From: Bythopirellula goksoeyrii
Lineage (GTDB): Bacteria > Planctomycetota > Planctomycetia > Pirellulales > Lacipirellulaceae
Length of the DNA: 64,000 nt
Reading direction: 5' to 3'
Assembly (NCBI RefSeq): GCF_008065115.1
Contig: NZ_CP042913.1
Coordinates: 594,338-658,337 of the forward strand
Shown: positions 1 to 9,507 of the stretch, one piece after another
How the letters are laid out: every line of letters starts with the position of its first letter
Position numbering within the stretch: position 1 is the first letter of the stretch
Notes under the pieces: generated by a model
Told to the model about the DNA's origin: nothing
What the model saw: the letters and a program-made list of their open reading frames with translations, nothing else
Database searches by the model: none
Translations under genes and position numbers: made by a program

Positions 1-130
1 CCATGCTTCCGTTTTCAGTACTTCCTGTTAAACTCGCCATCGTGGCAGTCTCCTTCGCTTGGGGGAATGAATCGTAACAATCCAATTCCTACCAAGCAGG
101 GGCTGCCCAAACAATCTGCGCAATAATTAG

Positions 131-376
131 GACGTTATCATTGTAGTTACGCATGACAAGGATTTCGGCGAACTTGCTTTTCGCTATGGCTTAACCTCGG
201 ATTGTGGAGTAGTCCTCATTCGCCTAGCAGGGAACAATCCGCAATCTGATAGCAACCATACGTTTGAGGTTCTCCAGAGTCGCGACGATTGGTCCGGGAA
301 TTTCAGCGTTATCGAGTATGGTAGAGTGCGAATGAGAAAGTTAACGACAGCCAGCCAAAGCAAGAAACCAAAGTGA
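131..376 (+). pseudogene. Remnant of a DUF5615 PIN-like protein
   Basis: Read from 131 in frame, the strand gives an 81-residue stretch starting DVIIVVTHDKDFGEL and ending at TGA 374-376. The THDKDFGELAFRYG block, the GVVLIRL strand and the FSVIEYGRVRMRKL tail match the C-terminal half of DUF5615 PIN-like (toxin-type) proteins. There is no start codon: an in-frame TAG sits at 128-130, and I could not find the usual N-terminal 40 or so residues in any frame upstream. I therefore read it as a decayed gene. No intact partner gene is visible before it, although the window edge limits that view. Confidence 0.6.
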
Positions 377-456
377 CTGTCTGGGCGACAACGTTGAACC
401 CCTGCGAGTTCATCCAGAAGCATGCGTTGGATGTGAAGAATTTGGATGTGTAGTTG

Positions 457-1185
457 TCACCCGATAAGCTCAACGAATCGCTTTAATAGAGTATTTGCTT
501 CTGGCGTTTCTCGACAGGTCGCGGCGAATTCGCCATACGGTATGCCGACAATTTGTTCGACGTATCGGGGATAGGCCTCCACGCGTTGCAAGAAGCCTGC
601 GCGATCGAGTTCTGGATGGAACTGCGTGCAATAGATGGGCAAATCTGCGAGGCGAAACGCCTGATTGCGAACTTCCGGAGTCGAAGCCAGCAGGACTGCA
701 CCGGGTGGCAGTGCAACGACGTGGTCCTCGTGTCCCGCATGGCCCAGAAAACTGTGCGGCAACTGTCCAAACAGGGGATCGGTTTGGCCCGCGACCGTCA
801 ATCCTAACTCGACGTTGCCCAGTTCCGCGTGGGCCGGATCGTGAATGCATTTTCCGCCGAGTGCCCGAGCGAAGGCTTGAAATCCCCAACACGAAGCAAA
901 GGTAGGCTTCGCCAGATCGGCCAATTGCCGCAGTGAATCGAGAATCCGCTCGAGCCAGGGCCCCTCATCCGTGACGGAGTAGTCCCCGCTGCCGCCCAGC
1001 AGAACAATGTCTGCTCGATCAAGGTCGGCTTTGGTGGGATTTGCGCGAAGCAGGTCAACGCGTTCGATGCTCTGCCTTGAGCAGGTGAGGGCTCGGGCAA
1101 AACAGTCGACCTCTTGCTCGCGCATATGATCGTCTTGATTTCGGACTTGCAACAACAAGAAATTGGGCAGTTGGTTCCGTGCCAT
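457..1185 (-). CDS. Class I glutamine amidotransferase-like protein
   Basis: This 242-residue protein has the class I glutamine amidotransferase fold. The nucleophile elbow FASCWGFQ places the catalytic Cys near residue 99, and the CTQFHPEL block supplies the His (about 190) and Glu (about 192) of the triad. No synthetase domain is attached, so it resembles stand-alone GMP-synthase-like amidotransferases (COG0518 type) whose substrates are mostly unknown. I start at ATG 1185; a TTG nine codons upstream would also be open. The gene is monocistronic here, with a dispersed repeat upstream at 1243-1320. Confidence 0.85.
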   Translation of the reverse strand: MARNQLPNFLLLQVRNQDDHMREQEVDCFARALTCSRQSIERVDLLRANPTKADLDRADIVLLGGSGDYSVTDEGPWLERILDSLRQLADLAKPTFASCWGFQAFARALGGKCIHDPAHAELGNVELGLTVAGQTDPLFGQLPHSFLGHAGHEDHVVALPPGAVLLASTPEVRNQAFRLADLPIYCTQFHPELDRAGFLQRVEAYPRYVEQIVGIPYGEFAATCRETPEANTLLKRFVELIG

Positions 1186-1242
1186 GCAATCGAACTCGCT
1201 TCGCGGGGGCAAACCATCGCGGTCATTAGCACCATTTATGAT

Positions 1243-1320
1243 AGTTTCTCGCGGAGACGCAGAGGCGCAGAGATTTCGGGTTTGCTACTCTGCTGTCTCA
1301 GTGCCTCTGCGAGAGACAAT
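1243..1320. repeat. Imperfect inverted repeat, CGCAGAGGCGCAGAG type
   Basis: The left arm contains TCTCGCGGAGACGCAGAGGC and the right arm GTGCCTCTGCGAGAGA, so the ends pair as an imperfect hairpin around a spacer of about 30 bases. The same word class recurs at 57053-57090. Similar CGCAGAGGCGCAGAG intergenic repeats are known from many unrelated bacterial genomes. It fills most of the space between the amidotransferase and the sigma-factor terminator. Confidence 0.55.
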
Positions 1321-1438
1321 TCCCTATTAAGCAAGACATAGGACAAGATTGCAAGCCACTTCATGATTTGTTGCGAGGGCTACTACCTGGCTTATCAAGA
1401 ATTCTTCTGCAGGGCTGCCACTTGGAGTCGCTTGATCA

Positions 1439-1476
1439 ACAAAAAAAGCCCCGACCATAGGGGGATGGTCGGGGCT
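1439..1476 (-). terminator. Rho-independent terminator of the sigma factor gene
   Basis: A perfect 12-bp stem (1447-1458 pairing with 1465-1476, six-base loop) is followed on the minus strand by a run of at least seven T. It lies about 28 bases beyond the sigma-factor stop codon, in the right orientation. Confidence 0.92.
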
Positions 1477-1503
1477 GGGTCGGAAATCTAGCTTGGGAGG
1501 TGA

Positions 1504-3165
1504 TTAGATTTCCAACGCGATCTTTTCTTCTTGGGCTGCGAGTCGCAGCTTGTTGAGCGCCCGGGCTTCGATCTGACGGATGCGTTCCTTGGTGACGCCC
1601 AGTTCCTCGCCGACCTGCTTCAAGGTCTGAGGTTCCTTGGAGTGGTCCAGGCCGAATCGGCCGACGATGATCTGACGTTCCCGTTCGTCAAGACGGCCGA
1701 GTACCCGTTGGATCTTCGAGACACGATCTTGCTGCAAGGTCTCCTCGACCATGGGGTTCGCGCGCTTTTCCTGAGTTGCGTCAAACAGTTCGTCGTAGCT
1801 CGTGCGGAACCGATCGCGCTGGCGATACTCGCCGGGGATCGTGCGGGCGAAGTTCTTCATGATTGCCCAGCTGGCATACGTGCTGAACTTGTTGCCGCGG
1901 GCAAAGTCGAACTTCTCCACCGCTCGCAGCAAGGACAAATTGCCATCGCTCACCAGCTCAAAGAAATTCTGATCAGGCTTCACGTGCCGTTTGGCGATTG
2001 AGACTACCAACCGCAAGTTGCAGCGGGCGATCTGATTTTTCAAGTCGACGATCTGCTCATGCAGCGACTCGATTTCGTCCATGAGCGTCGATTTGGGATG
2101 CTCGTAATCGAGCGTGTCGCGGAGCTTGTTCGCCTTGTATTTCAGGTAGTTGTACTTGCGGAACAAGTGCTGTTCTTGCTCGCGGGTCAACAACTGCATC
2201 TCATAGAGACTCGCCAGGTAGGGAGGCAAGCCCGAGGGACGCCGTGCTTTGCGCGTGGCGGTTTCTGCTTCGGGCATCGGTCCCAAGCAGGCATTGTCGG
2301 CACCCTTGCGCGAGAATCGTGGGTTGTCGATGTAGTCTAACGGCAACTCTTTGATGTGTTCGGCTCGCATGTCGTTGATCACACGATAAACGGTGGTCTT
2401 GGTACGATTGTAATCGCGGCAAAGCTTGTCCACGGACACACCACGACGGTAGGCGCGGAAGATGTTCTTCTTCTGCACGTCGGTGAGTGGACCGCTGCCG
2501 GCGGGGAAGATCGCATCGTCGGGATTTTCCGTGTCGAAAGTCCGCAGGGCTGCGCGGATCGTTTCCACGCTGCGTCCGGTACGCTCGGCCAATAGTCGAG
2601 AGATTTCGCCCTGGCCTTGACCGGCTTGGGCCATCTCACGGGCTCGTTGAATGAACTCTTCGCGCTGGTTGTCGGAGAGCTGGCTGAAGCGCGAACCGCG
2701 CTCCACACGCTCGGCGTTGTTCTTGACGAACCGGTCGACGCTGCTGCGCAGGAATCCGACTCGCTTGCGACCATCGAACACCAGGCGACGGCTTACCAGA
2801 CCCAGAGCCCGCCAACGCGAGATGGTTTTGGTCGAGACGTTGAATTGCTTCGCGAGTTCTTCGACCGTGAAAACTTGCTCGCCGACGGCTTCAGCTGCCA
2901 ACTCGACCATGTCGGACATATCTTCCACCAACAGGCGGAGATCGTTGAGCAGGTCGGTGCCGGAAATCTTGCGATTGCCCGCTTCGGGGAGTGGTCGCCC
3001 GTCGATTTGCGACAAGACCTCCGCCGCAGGGTAGGTCGCCTCGGCGTCGATGCTGGCAATGAGCCTTTCGGCAGTTTCAATGTGCGTAAGCATATCGGTG
3101 CGCGACGCCTGTTGTTGGGCATCGCGATACCATCGTATTGCGGGGCTTTTATAATCAGTATGCAT
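1504..3165 (-). CDS. Sigma-70 family factor with multi-HTH N-terminal extension
   Basis: The 553-residue protein directs RNA polymerase to promoters. The C-terminal part is sigma-70: region 2 at about 380-445 (SDGNLSLLRAVEKFD, GNKFSTYASWAI) and region 4 at about 490-545 (DERERQIIVGRFGLD, GVTKERIRQIEARAL). The first 280 residues are unusual and hold three helix-turn-helix-like stretches: a MerR/excisionase type near 97-147 (FTVEELAKQFNVSTKTISRW), one near 185-208 (GEISRLLAERTGRSVETIRA) and a resolvase-like one near 226-266. I start at ATG 3165 because AGAGGTGG lies just upstream; an upstream in-frame start at 3222 lacks a clear ribosome site. A strong terminator follows. Region 1.1 of a housekeeping RpoD is absent, so this is likely a planctomycete-specific group of unknown regulon. 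Confidence 0.9.
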   Translation of the reverse strand: MHTDYKSPAIRWYRDAQQQASRTDMLTHIETAERLIASIDAEATYPAAEVLSQIDGRPLPEAGNRKISGTDLLNDLRLLVEDMSDMVELAAEAVGEQVFTVEELAKQFNVSTKTISRWRALGLVSRRLVFDGRKRVGFLRSSVDRFVKNNAERVERGSRFSQLSDNQREEFIQRAREMAQAGQGQGEISRLLAERTGRSVETIRAALRTFDTENPDDAIFPAGSGPLTDVQKKNIFRAYRRGVSVDKLCRDYNRTKTTVYRVINDMRAEHIKELPLDYIDNPRFSRKGADNACLGPMPEAETATRKARRPSGLPPYLASLYEMQLLTREQEQHLFRKYNYLKYKANKLRDTLDYEHPKSTLMDEIESLHEQIVDLKNQIARCNLRLVVSIAKRHVKPDQNFFELVSDGNLSLLRAVEKFDFARGNKFSTYASWAIMKNFARTIPGEYRQRDRFRTSYDELFDATQEKRANPMVEETLQQDRVSKIQRVLGRLDERERQIIVGRFGLDHSKEPQTLKQVGEELGVTKERIRQIEARALNKLRLAAQEEKIALEI

Positions 3166-3730
3166 GGTCCACCTCTTCCCAATCTTCTCTGTTTCCAAGC
3201 GCGGTCTGCGTGCGTGATGCACTTTGATGTGGTGTTCCGTGCGAATCTTTCGCCCACAACGTCTTATTCATTCAGGCTGAATCGCAGCCTCTCTTTCCTT
3301 GCTCTCTCTGTCAGTTCGCCAGATGGCTAGCATTCTTGACCCGTTCGGGCAGTCTGCTAGCCCCTTTCTGGCCTACAGTTTGTACGCATATTAGTCGTTT
3401 TGGGTCGATAGAAAGTTCGTGGACATTCGAGTATTTTCCACATTGTTGCGGCACTCATGACCATCTAAGTATCTGGTAGCAAACAAGTTATGAAATATTT
3501 GGAAAATCTACAATTGCAGCTTTTGGGGCTTCTTTTCGGGCTTTTGGCGGATCTCCAGCAAAGTCCTCTGTGACCTGGGTGGCAGAGAACTGTCCAAAGA
3601 ACAAGGTGCCAAAGCCCCCAGACCGCCAAAATGTTCTGTTCCCGGCGCGGAAACACCGATACACTCCGCCGCATCTGACTGCTCTATTCCAACCGTATTT
3701 GTTGTCTTCGCTTAACGAGGTTCACCGTCT
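3166..3730. other. Divergent intergenic region
   Basis: This 565-base space lies between two divergently transcribed genes, the sigma factor and the secreted protein at 3731, and must hold both promoters. I see no gene, no strong hairpin and no clear -35/-10 pair. Confidence 0.6.
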
Positions 3731-5104
3731 ATGCGCGCCGCTCTTACCCTGTTGCTGTTCGCCGTTCAGGCCACTTCCCTGTTGGCCGAGGAGGGGGCGA
3801 CCTATTTGCTCAAATCTGAGATCTCGCCGGGTACTACGACGGAGGTGACCGTCAAACTCGAGGTGGGGGGCGAAATGCTTGTCGTCGGCGAGGAAGAGGA
3901 AAAACAGCTTCCGCTGAAAGTGTTAGGTAACTTTTCCTACCGCGAGAAAATCATTGCCTGGGACGCAGATTCGCAGCAGCCTGCTCGGTCGGTGCGGCAA
4001 TACGATCAAGCGGAGGCCCACATCGAAGTCGCCGAACAAGCAAGCGACCGCAAGTTGCCTGCCGATAATGCGTTGCTGCTCGCTGAAATCCGCGACGGTG
4101 AGAATACTTTGGCCGCCACAGGTCAGATGCTTACCCGCGAGCAGTTCGATCTGGTGAATATCGTCGCCAACTCACTTGCCATCGACCAATTGCTGCCCGG
4201 CAAGGAAATGGCCGAAGGAGAAAGTTGGGATCACGACAAGGCGACGTTGCAGTCGCTGTTGGCAATGGATCACGTGGCGGTTTGCGATGTCTCGAGTGTG
4301 GTGACCAAACTGAACAAGCGCGAAGTCCAGCTTCGCCTGGCCGGCACCGTGGATGGTACGGTCGATGGTGCGCCAACCGAGTTGCAATTGCGTGGAGCGT
4401 ATCTGTTCCACTTGGACGAGAAGCGGATCACGGCCTTCAACCTGGCGATCAAGGAATCGCGGAAGAGTACTGAGATCGTCCCCGGGCTCGACGTGGTGGC
4501 CAAGGCGTTTGTCACGTTGAAGCCGCGCGCCAAGTCGTTCAGCATGCCCGACGAGGTCGCCGCAGTTGCGGGGAAGATTCGTCAGCCCTTGGAGCGAAAG
4601 TTAGTATATCAATCGACCTCGGGGAGTTTCAGTTTTGAATACGACCCTGCCTGGTACATCACGGCCGAGCAGCGAGACATGTTTTCGTTTCGCTATCTGC
4701 ACGATCACCAGTTGGCCGCGCATTGCAATCTGACCGTATTGCCACCGCGGAGCGAAGGACGGCAGACAGCGCTCGACGAGTTCGAACGGGACGTCCGCGA
4801 CGCACTCAAGGACAAACTAGAAACCGTGTCGGCCTCGACCGAATGGGAAACCCCGCTCGGGTATCACTGCCTCGGCGTGATCGCCAACGGGACGGTCAAC
4901 GAGGTGCCGATCCAATGGCGCCACTACCTGGTCGCCGAAGACGATTGCCCGCGGTTGTCGCTCTCGGTGACGCTGGAAAGTTCCCAAGGCAAAAAGTTCG
5001 CCGATGCCGAGCGCCAGATGATCGACTCGCTGAAGCTCGTGCCGGTGGAGAAAAGCGCAACGACCGAGACGGCGGAGAAGGGGTTGGAAGGCGCTAGGCG
5101 CTAG
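3731..5104 (+). CDS. Secreted protein of unknown function
   Basis: The 457-residue product starts with a signal peptide (hydrophobic stretch about 3-17, likely cleavage after SLLAE), so it is exported. The body is rich in predicted beta strands. Two parts can be made out: about 20-280, with LLPGKEMAEGESW and a GAYLFHLDEKRITAFNLAI segment, and about 290-440, with a PsbP/MOG1-like look (FSFEYDPAWYI, then SLSVTLESSQGKKFADAERQ). The LPGKEMAEGESW pattern resembles LLGREIRVGDTL in the secreted protein at 52121-53032, so the two may be distant relatives. I do not recognise a function. The last codons and stop fall in a repetitive GGCGCTAGGCGCTAG segment. Confidence 0.75.
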   Translation: MRAALTLLLFAVQATSLLAEEGATYLLKSEISPGTTTEVTVKLEVGGEMLVVGEEEEKQLPLKVLGNFSYREKIIAWDADSQQPARSVRQYDQAEAHIEVAEQASDRKLPADNALLLAEIRDGENTLAATGQMLTREQFDLVNIVANSLAIDQLLPGKEMAEGESWDHDKATLQSLLAMDHVAVCDVSSVVTKLNKREVQLRLAGTVDGTVDGAPTELQLRGAYLFHLDEKRITAFNLAIKESRKSTEIVPGLDVVAKAFVTLKPRAKSFSMPDEVAAVAGKIRQPLERKLVYQSTSGSFSFEYDPAWYITAEQRDMFSFRYLHDHQLAAHCNLTVLPPRSEGRQTALDEFERDVRDALKDKLETVSASTEWETPLGYHCLGVIANGTVNEVPIQWRHYLVAEDDCPRLSLSVTLESSQGKKFADAERQMIDSLKLVPVEKSATTETAEKGLEGARR

Positions 5105-5111
5105 CAATTAG
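5089..5111. repeat. GGCGCTAG-type repeat at a gene end
   Basis: The word GGCGCTAGGCGCTAGCAATT spans the stop codon of the secreted protein at 3731-5104. Related words (GGCGCTAGTTGTTAGGCGCT near 9720-9741, GCGATTAGCGATTAGTTGTT near 16150-16170) occur in two other gaps. Confidence 0.5.
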
Positions 5112-6143
5112 ACCGGATCCATAGCCACGACGCAGCTTCGTGCATGGTAGGAACGTTTTCGATTGTCAAAGAGCTGGGGATAGAGGTTGGTGGACTGTGG
5201 TTGGTGGTGAGTGGAAAGCTCACGAATCTTTTTTGATCCTGCGCACCGCAGGTGGGGTTTTGTCGGCGTACATTTTGTCGCAAACTTTTTCTACAAAACA
5301 AAACCCCCTCTCAATCGGTCGGTCCGTTGGGCTTCAACTCGTTGGCGGATCACGACTTGCGCGAATCACGTTGCCTCGGGAGCGGCGAGGTTTTGTAAAC
5401 AGAACCCCACCAAACTGGCCGCTCCTTGCTCGTCCAAACCGCCAAACTCCTCCAGCGCGCGGACCTAGCGCGAGCAATCCCGCAATGCTTTGCGGGCGCT
5501 GGTAAGTTTCCATCACTTATCGCAAGCCCCATTATCTAGATGTCGCGAGGGATTTCCACAACTATTTTTGGGCCATCTCAAAAACAGCCGCGCAGCGATC
5601 ATTGGCCAGCCGCGAACGTGAGTGACCGGAAGGGGCTTGGGATCTAATGTAGCGCGACTCTCCGAGTCGCATCTGGTACTTAGTGCCTATCCCAAAACGT
5701 AGAATGGGACCCCGTCCCGTTTGGACGAATGCTCTAAATCTCGGGTCCGAGCCCCAAGCTACTTTTGAGCAAAGTCGGTTCTGGGATTGGATAGGTTCTT
5801 AGTTACGACTCGGAGAGTCGTGCTACAATGGGATGGGGTTTTCGAGTTTTTTCGTTTCGCCGGCGTAGCAGCGGACAAGTGAAGCGATACAGCGGGAGAG
5901 CATCACCTATGACGGCCACACCACGATGCAGCTTAGGACGATGATTTTGCAGGAGTTCGGAGGTTGATTCGTGATTTCGGTGTTTACGGCAAAACGCAGA
6001 TTCGAGTTGCCATGGATGGCATCTATCGTCAGATTGAAAATCTCCCCAACAATAGACAGTTGACTTCGACAAGTTATAAACCGGGCTTATCCAGAAGTTG
6101 GCTGCTTCTAGGCTTTTTTGTTTAATTCACGTAAGGGTGTGTC
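5105..6143. other. Long intergenic region with repeats
   Basis: About 1 kb without a convincing gene: open frames are short, overlap each other and match no family I know. It contains stem-forming G+C-rich segments near 5380-5500 and the CGACTCTCCGAGTCG inverted pair at 5648-5827. Confidence 0.6.
5648..5827. repeat. Inverted pair of CGACTCTCCGAGTCG palindromic units
   Basis: The unit TGTAGCGCGACTCTCCGAGT (from 5648) returns in reverse complement ending at 5827 (CTCGGAGAGTCGTGCTACA). Each unit is itself a short palindrome. The enclosed 130 bases also start and end with weakly inverted CCTATCC/GGATAGG words. This looks like a paired REP-type element. Confidence 0.7.
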
Positions 6144-7154
6144 ATGGCTTTAGCACGATTGACATCTGTTTTCTTTCTCTGCCTTGCATCATCTGTATCG
6201 TTTGCTGGCGATCCGGTTAACGTACTCAACTACGCCCGAGCGGAGACAGACCGGCAATTCAAGAGCTACGCCGATAAAGCCGGTGGCGTCGGAAAGCTGT
6301 TGCACATGCGGGAACCCTATTCCGTCCAAGATCAGGTCACCATCCGAGGTAATCGCGACACACTTTACTCGTTTGGCGTATACGACTTGGTCTCGCCAGT
6401 AACTGTCACCATGCCCGACTCCGAGGACCGCTTTCAATCGTTGCTCGTAATCGACCAGGACGAGTACAACCCGGTACTAAAAAACGGCGCCGGTGACGTG
6501 ATGCTGACTATCGACTCGGTCGGTACGCGTTATGCGATGGTGTTGGTCCGCACATTCGCCGACCCGAGCAGTGCGGAAGACATGAAGAAAGCACACACGC
6601 TGCAAGACGCGATTCAAGTAAAGCAAGCGTCGCCCGGCAAGTTGCAGGTTCCCGACTGGGATGAGAAGTCTCTGGTTGAGACGCGACAGCAACTCAACGC
6701 GATGGCCATGAAGTTGAATGGATTTTCCGATGCCTTTGGGCGTCGTGGCGAGGTGGACCCCATCGAGCACTTGCTTGGCTCCGCAGCTGGTTGGGGAGGC
6801 AACCCACAGCGTGGAGCGATGTACTTCAGCTTTACGCCGGAGAAAAACGATGGCAAGGTTGCCTACACCCTAACGATGGCTAAGGATGTGCCGGTAGAAG
6901 CATTTTGGTCGGTTACTGTCTATAACAAGGACGGGTTCTTCACGCCGAATGACCTTAATGCGTACTCGTTTAACAGCGTCACGGCCAAACGCAACGATGA
7001 TGGCACGGTGACCATTCATTTTGGCGGAGATCCATCGTCCGCTAACTATCTGCCGATCACTGCTGGGTGGAATTACGTTGTCCGCTGCTATCTTCCTGGC
7101 TGGCAGATCATCGAGGGAAACTGGACGCCTCCTGACCCGGAGCTGGTCAAATAA
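6144..7154 (+). CDS. Secreted DUF1254/DUF1214 protein
   Basis: The 336-residue product has a signal peptide (cleavage after about residue 21, VSFAG). An N-terminal DUF1254-like part (about 30-170: [22 protein letters not shown]) is followed by a DUF1214-like part (about 225-330: [18 protein letters not shown], ending [14 protein letters not shown]). These families are widespread exported proteins of unknown biochemistry. ATG 6144 is preceded by an AAGGG-type ribosome site. The next gene starts 47 bases on and a third overlaps that one, so the three form one transcription unit. Confidence 0.85.
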   Translation: MALARLTSVFFLCLASSVSFAGDPVNVLNYARAETDRQFKSYADKAGGVGKLLHMREPYSVQDQVTIRGNRDTLYSFGVYDLVSPVTVTMPDSEDRFQSLLVIDQDEYNPVLKNGAGDVMLTIDSVGTRYAMVLVRTFADPSSAEDMKKAHTLQDAIQVKQASPGKLQVPDWDEKSLVETRQQLNAMAMKLNGFSDAFGRRGEVDPIEHLLGSAAGWGGNPQRGAMYFSFTPEKNDGKVAYTLTMAKDVPVEAFWSVTVYNKDGFFTPNDLNAYSFNSVTAKRNDDGTVTIHFGGDPSSANYLPITAGWNYVVRCYLPGWQIIEGNWTPPDPELVK

Positions 7155-7201
7155 TACCAGGACGCAAGGGTAGTTGGGCAAGCGTTGTTAAGGAAATCGA
7201 A

Positions 7202-8728
7202 ATGAGCAAACATCAGGATAATTGGCAAAATAGCAGACTTAAACGCATTGGTGTGACCTCGATCTTGCTTGCTGCCGTCGTGGCATCGAGCGCTTCGGCG
7301 CAGACTCAGGGGGCCCCGGGGCATCCCTTGATTGTGCCGCCTTACCCAGTTCGGTTCGGCGACAGATCTCTGGAGAGCACTATTCGCACGGACGAGCGGT
7401 ATGGCCACGACGGGTTGTTCCAGGGTCCCAGAGGCTGGGTCTATTGGAACTACTTAGAAAACCCTCAACCGATTCAGAATCCGAACCTGTGGCCCGACAT
7501 GCGATCGACCTACTTTCTGGGACGATTCAGCATGCCAGCGGGAAGTTCCATGACGCTGCGCGGCGAATTTCCCTACGCGAGGTTTTTCCAGTTTGCGCTG
7601 TACAAGTGGGAGCACAACACGTTTGTTGCCATGGGAGAATCATTGCGGGGCCCGGATATCGTACCCGACTCGGGCTCGACCAATCCCTTTCGGGTAGGTG
7701 CCGATCGATTGAGGTCGGAGAGACGCTTTACCATTCATGTCATAGCAAAGGATCCGCCGCAAGACTCAGCAAGTCGCCCCGAAAATACGCTGTACGTTGG
7801 CACTGAGGGACGTGACATCCAGGCAGTGATCCGAATCTATCTGCCTGACCAGAATAAAGACGGTACCGGATGGGGGCCGCCGACCATTCCGTATGCTAAG
7901 AGGGGCCTGCCGAGCTACGATGCAGAACTCGCGGATGGAAGCAAGTTACCCGCCGAGGATGTGGTGTCGCAGTTTGCCAAGCCGTTTACGGAGGCAACGA
8001 AGCAGCCGATGACAACGGATCAGTGGGAAGAACTCGTGCATGCAAAGGACAACGACCCTAGTTTGACCCCAGCTACTGCACCCGCGCGAAACCCACCTCA
8101 GTGGGAGAAGTTTTGGACAATCGCATACTCGGTGGTCGGTGTGTTCAAGTCGCCGGAGGAACGAGCAAAAACTCCCTACGAAGGTGCGATGGAGGGAGGT
8201 GGAGAGGGGCCTTATCTCGTGACCTACCTTTCCCGCCACTATGGACCGGTGTATGTCATGCAGGGAAAAATGCCCACGTTCCCCAATACCTATGCGGGGA
8301 AGGACGGCCAAGGGGCTGCGACCATGCCAGCCGGGCAAACACAGTACTGGTCACTCGTTAGTTGTGAGGCGGTGCCCAGTGGCCAAGTCGTTGACGGGCT
8401 GACTGACTTTCAAGTTCCGCTGGACGAGGACCGCAACTACACGATTGTCGTCAGCCGGCCCGAAGATCGCCCCAGTAACGCAACGCACGAAAACGGTGTT
8501 GCCTGGGTGAAATGGAGCCCACGCGGCGAAGGGCTCCGCGATCCCCGCAACCGCTCTGATTTTGGTATGCTCATATTGCGAATCATGGGGAACAGTCCAA
8601 CCTGGAAACAACGGCCCGACAACATCACCAAGCCGGGTACCGGAGCGGAAGTTATGGGGCCCTACTTCCCTAAGGGCCATTACACCACCAAAGGACAGTT
8701 CGAAACACACCGAGCAACCAAACCATGA
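7202..8728 (+). CDS. Secreted protein of unknown function in the DUF1254 cluster
   Basis: The 508-residue protein has a signal peptide of about 34 residues (basic start, hydrophobic VTSILLAAVVASSASA). The body shows paired W/Y-rich segments (GPRGWVYWNYLENP; GEFPYARFFQFALYKWEHNT; TIPYAKRGLPSYDAELADG) and a late VKWSPRGEGL segment. The FFQFALY and YGPVYVMQGKMP stretches give it the feel of a distant DUF1214-type beta sandwich, but I would not assign a family. A good ribosome site (AAGGAA) precedes ATG 7202. Its TGA overlaps the next ATG in an ATGA, which points to translational coupling. Confidence 0.8.
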   Translation: MSKHQDNWQNSRLKRIGVTSILLAAVVASSASAQTQGAPGHPLIVPPYPVRFGDRSLESTIRTDERYGHDGLFQGPRGWVYWNYLENPQPIQNPNLWPDMRSTYFLGRFSMPAGSSMTLRGEFPYARFFQFALYKWEHNTFVAMGESLRGPDIVPDSGSTNPFRVGADRLRSERRFTIHVIAKDPPQDSASRPENTLYVGTEGRDIQAVIRIYLPDQNKDGTGWGPPTIPYAKRGLPSYDAELADGSKLPAEDVVSQFAKPFTEATKQPMTTDQWEELVHAKDNDPSLTPATAPARNPPQWEKFWTIAYSVVGVFKSPEERAKTPYEGAMEGGGEGPYLVTYLSRHYGPVYVMQGKMPTFPNTYAGKDGQGAATMPAGQTQYWSLVSCEAVPSGQVVDGLTDFQVPLDEDRNYTIVVSRPEDRPSNATHENGVAWVKWSPRGEGLRDPRNRSDFGMLILRIMGNSPTWKQRPDNITKPGTGAEVMGPYFPKGHYTTKGQFETHRATKP

Positions 8729-9507
8729 AAGTGCCGAATTCTTTCATCGCTATCATTTTGCTTTCCTTTTCTGTCGCAGCGGGCGGCTGCAAACAGGAGT
8801 CGGCTAATGACTCCAAATCTTCTTCGGTTTCTGAAAGCAAGACGGCGAGTCCTACATCTGCTGAGGCCGATAAAGCCAAGGTCGAGATGACCACCGGGCA
8901 GGGAAAGCAGATGACGCTCACGTTGCAGACCCTGCCCGACTCGCGCGGCTATCAATACTGCGAGCTGGTGTTCAACTATGGCGAAGTAGGCAACGACATC
9001 TACAGCACGTCGCCGTTAGCCCCCGCCAACCTCGAATGGTGGGACAACCTCGACGTCGAAGCACTCGCGAAAGAATTCGGGGCCGAGTCGGTCTACAAGA
9101 ACGGCCCGCAATGGTGGTCGATGGACGAAGTTGGTGTCATGGCATCTAAGCCAGTCGAGGTGGCGGGCATCGATATGGTGTTCGGTGCGCATCTTCCACC
9201 CGGCACGCTTAAGATCGCCCAATACAAGGTATTCAATCCTGCCAAATATCAGAACCTGACATGGGACGCCGGCAAACCAGTGTATGAAATCATTGACGCC
9301 GAAGGCCACGTTTACGTGCTGCAGGGACACAAGATTCCGACAGATGAGTTGGCTACGTTGGGTGAGAAATTTAAGCGGTTGCCAGAGGGTTGGAAGTATC
9401 GGGTGCGTGACTTGGAGAAAGACTTGGTTATGAATCTGACTCCTAAAGAGCCAATTCCCTCCGTTCAGGACGAATTTGACCAGATTTACATCCGAATTCC
9501 GGAGTAG
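8725..9507 (+). CDS. Lipoprotein of unknown function, third gene of the cluster
   Basis: The 260-residue product has a lipobox-type start: hydrophobic segment 7-19, then AAGGC with the acceptor Cys at about 22, followed by a Ser/Thr/Lys-rich linker to about residue 55. The folded part has motifs such as YQYCELVFNYGEVGNDIYST and a C-terminal half (VYEIIDAEGHVYVLQGHKIP, LPEGWKYRVRDL) seen in DUF1254-cluster proteins annotated only as hypothetical. It overlaps the upstream gene by four bases. All three products are exported, so the cluster probably acts in the periplasm or at the outer membrane. Confidence 0.8.
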   Translation: MKVPNSFIAIILLSFSVAAGGCKQESANDSKSSSVSESKTASPTSAEADKAKVEMTTGQGKQMTLTLQTLPDSRGYQYCELVFNYGEVGNDIYSTSPLAPANLEWWDNLDVEALAKEFGAESVYKNGPQWWSMDEVGVMASKPVEVAGIDMVFGAHLPPGTLKIAQYKVFNPAKYQNLTWDAGKPVYEIIDAEGHVYVLQGHKIPTDELATLGEKFKRLPEGWKYRVRDLEKDLVMNLTPKEPIPSVQDEFDQIYIRIPE

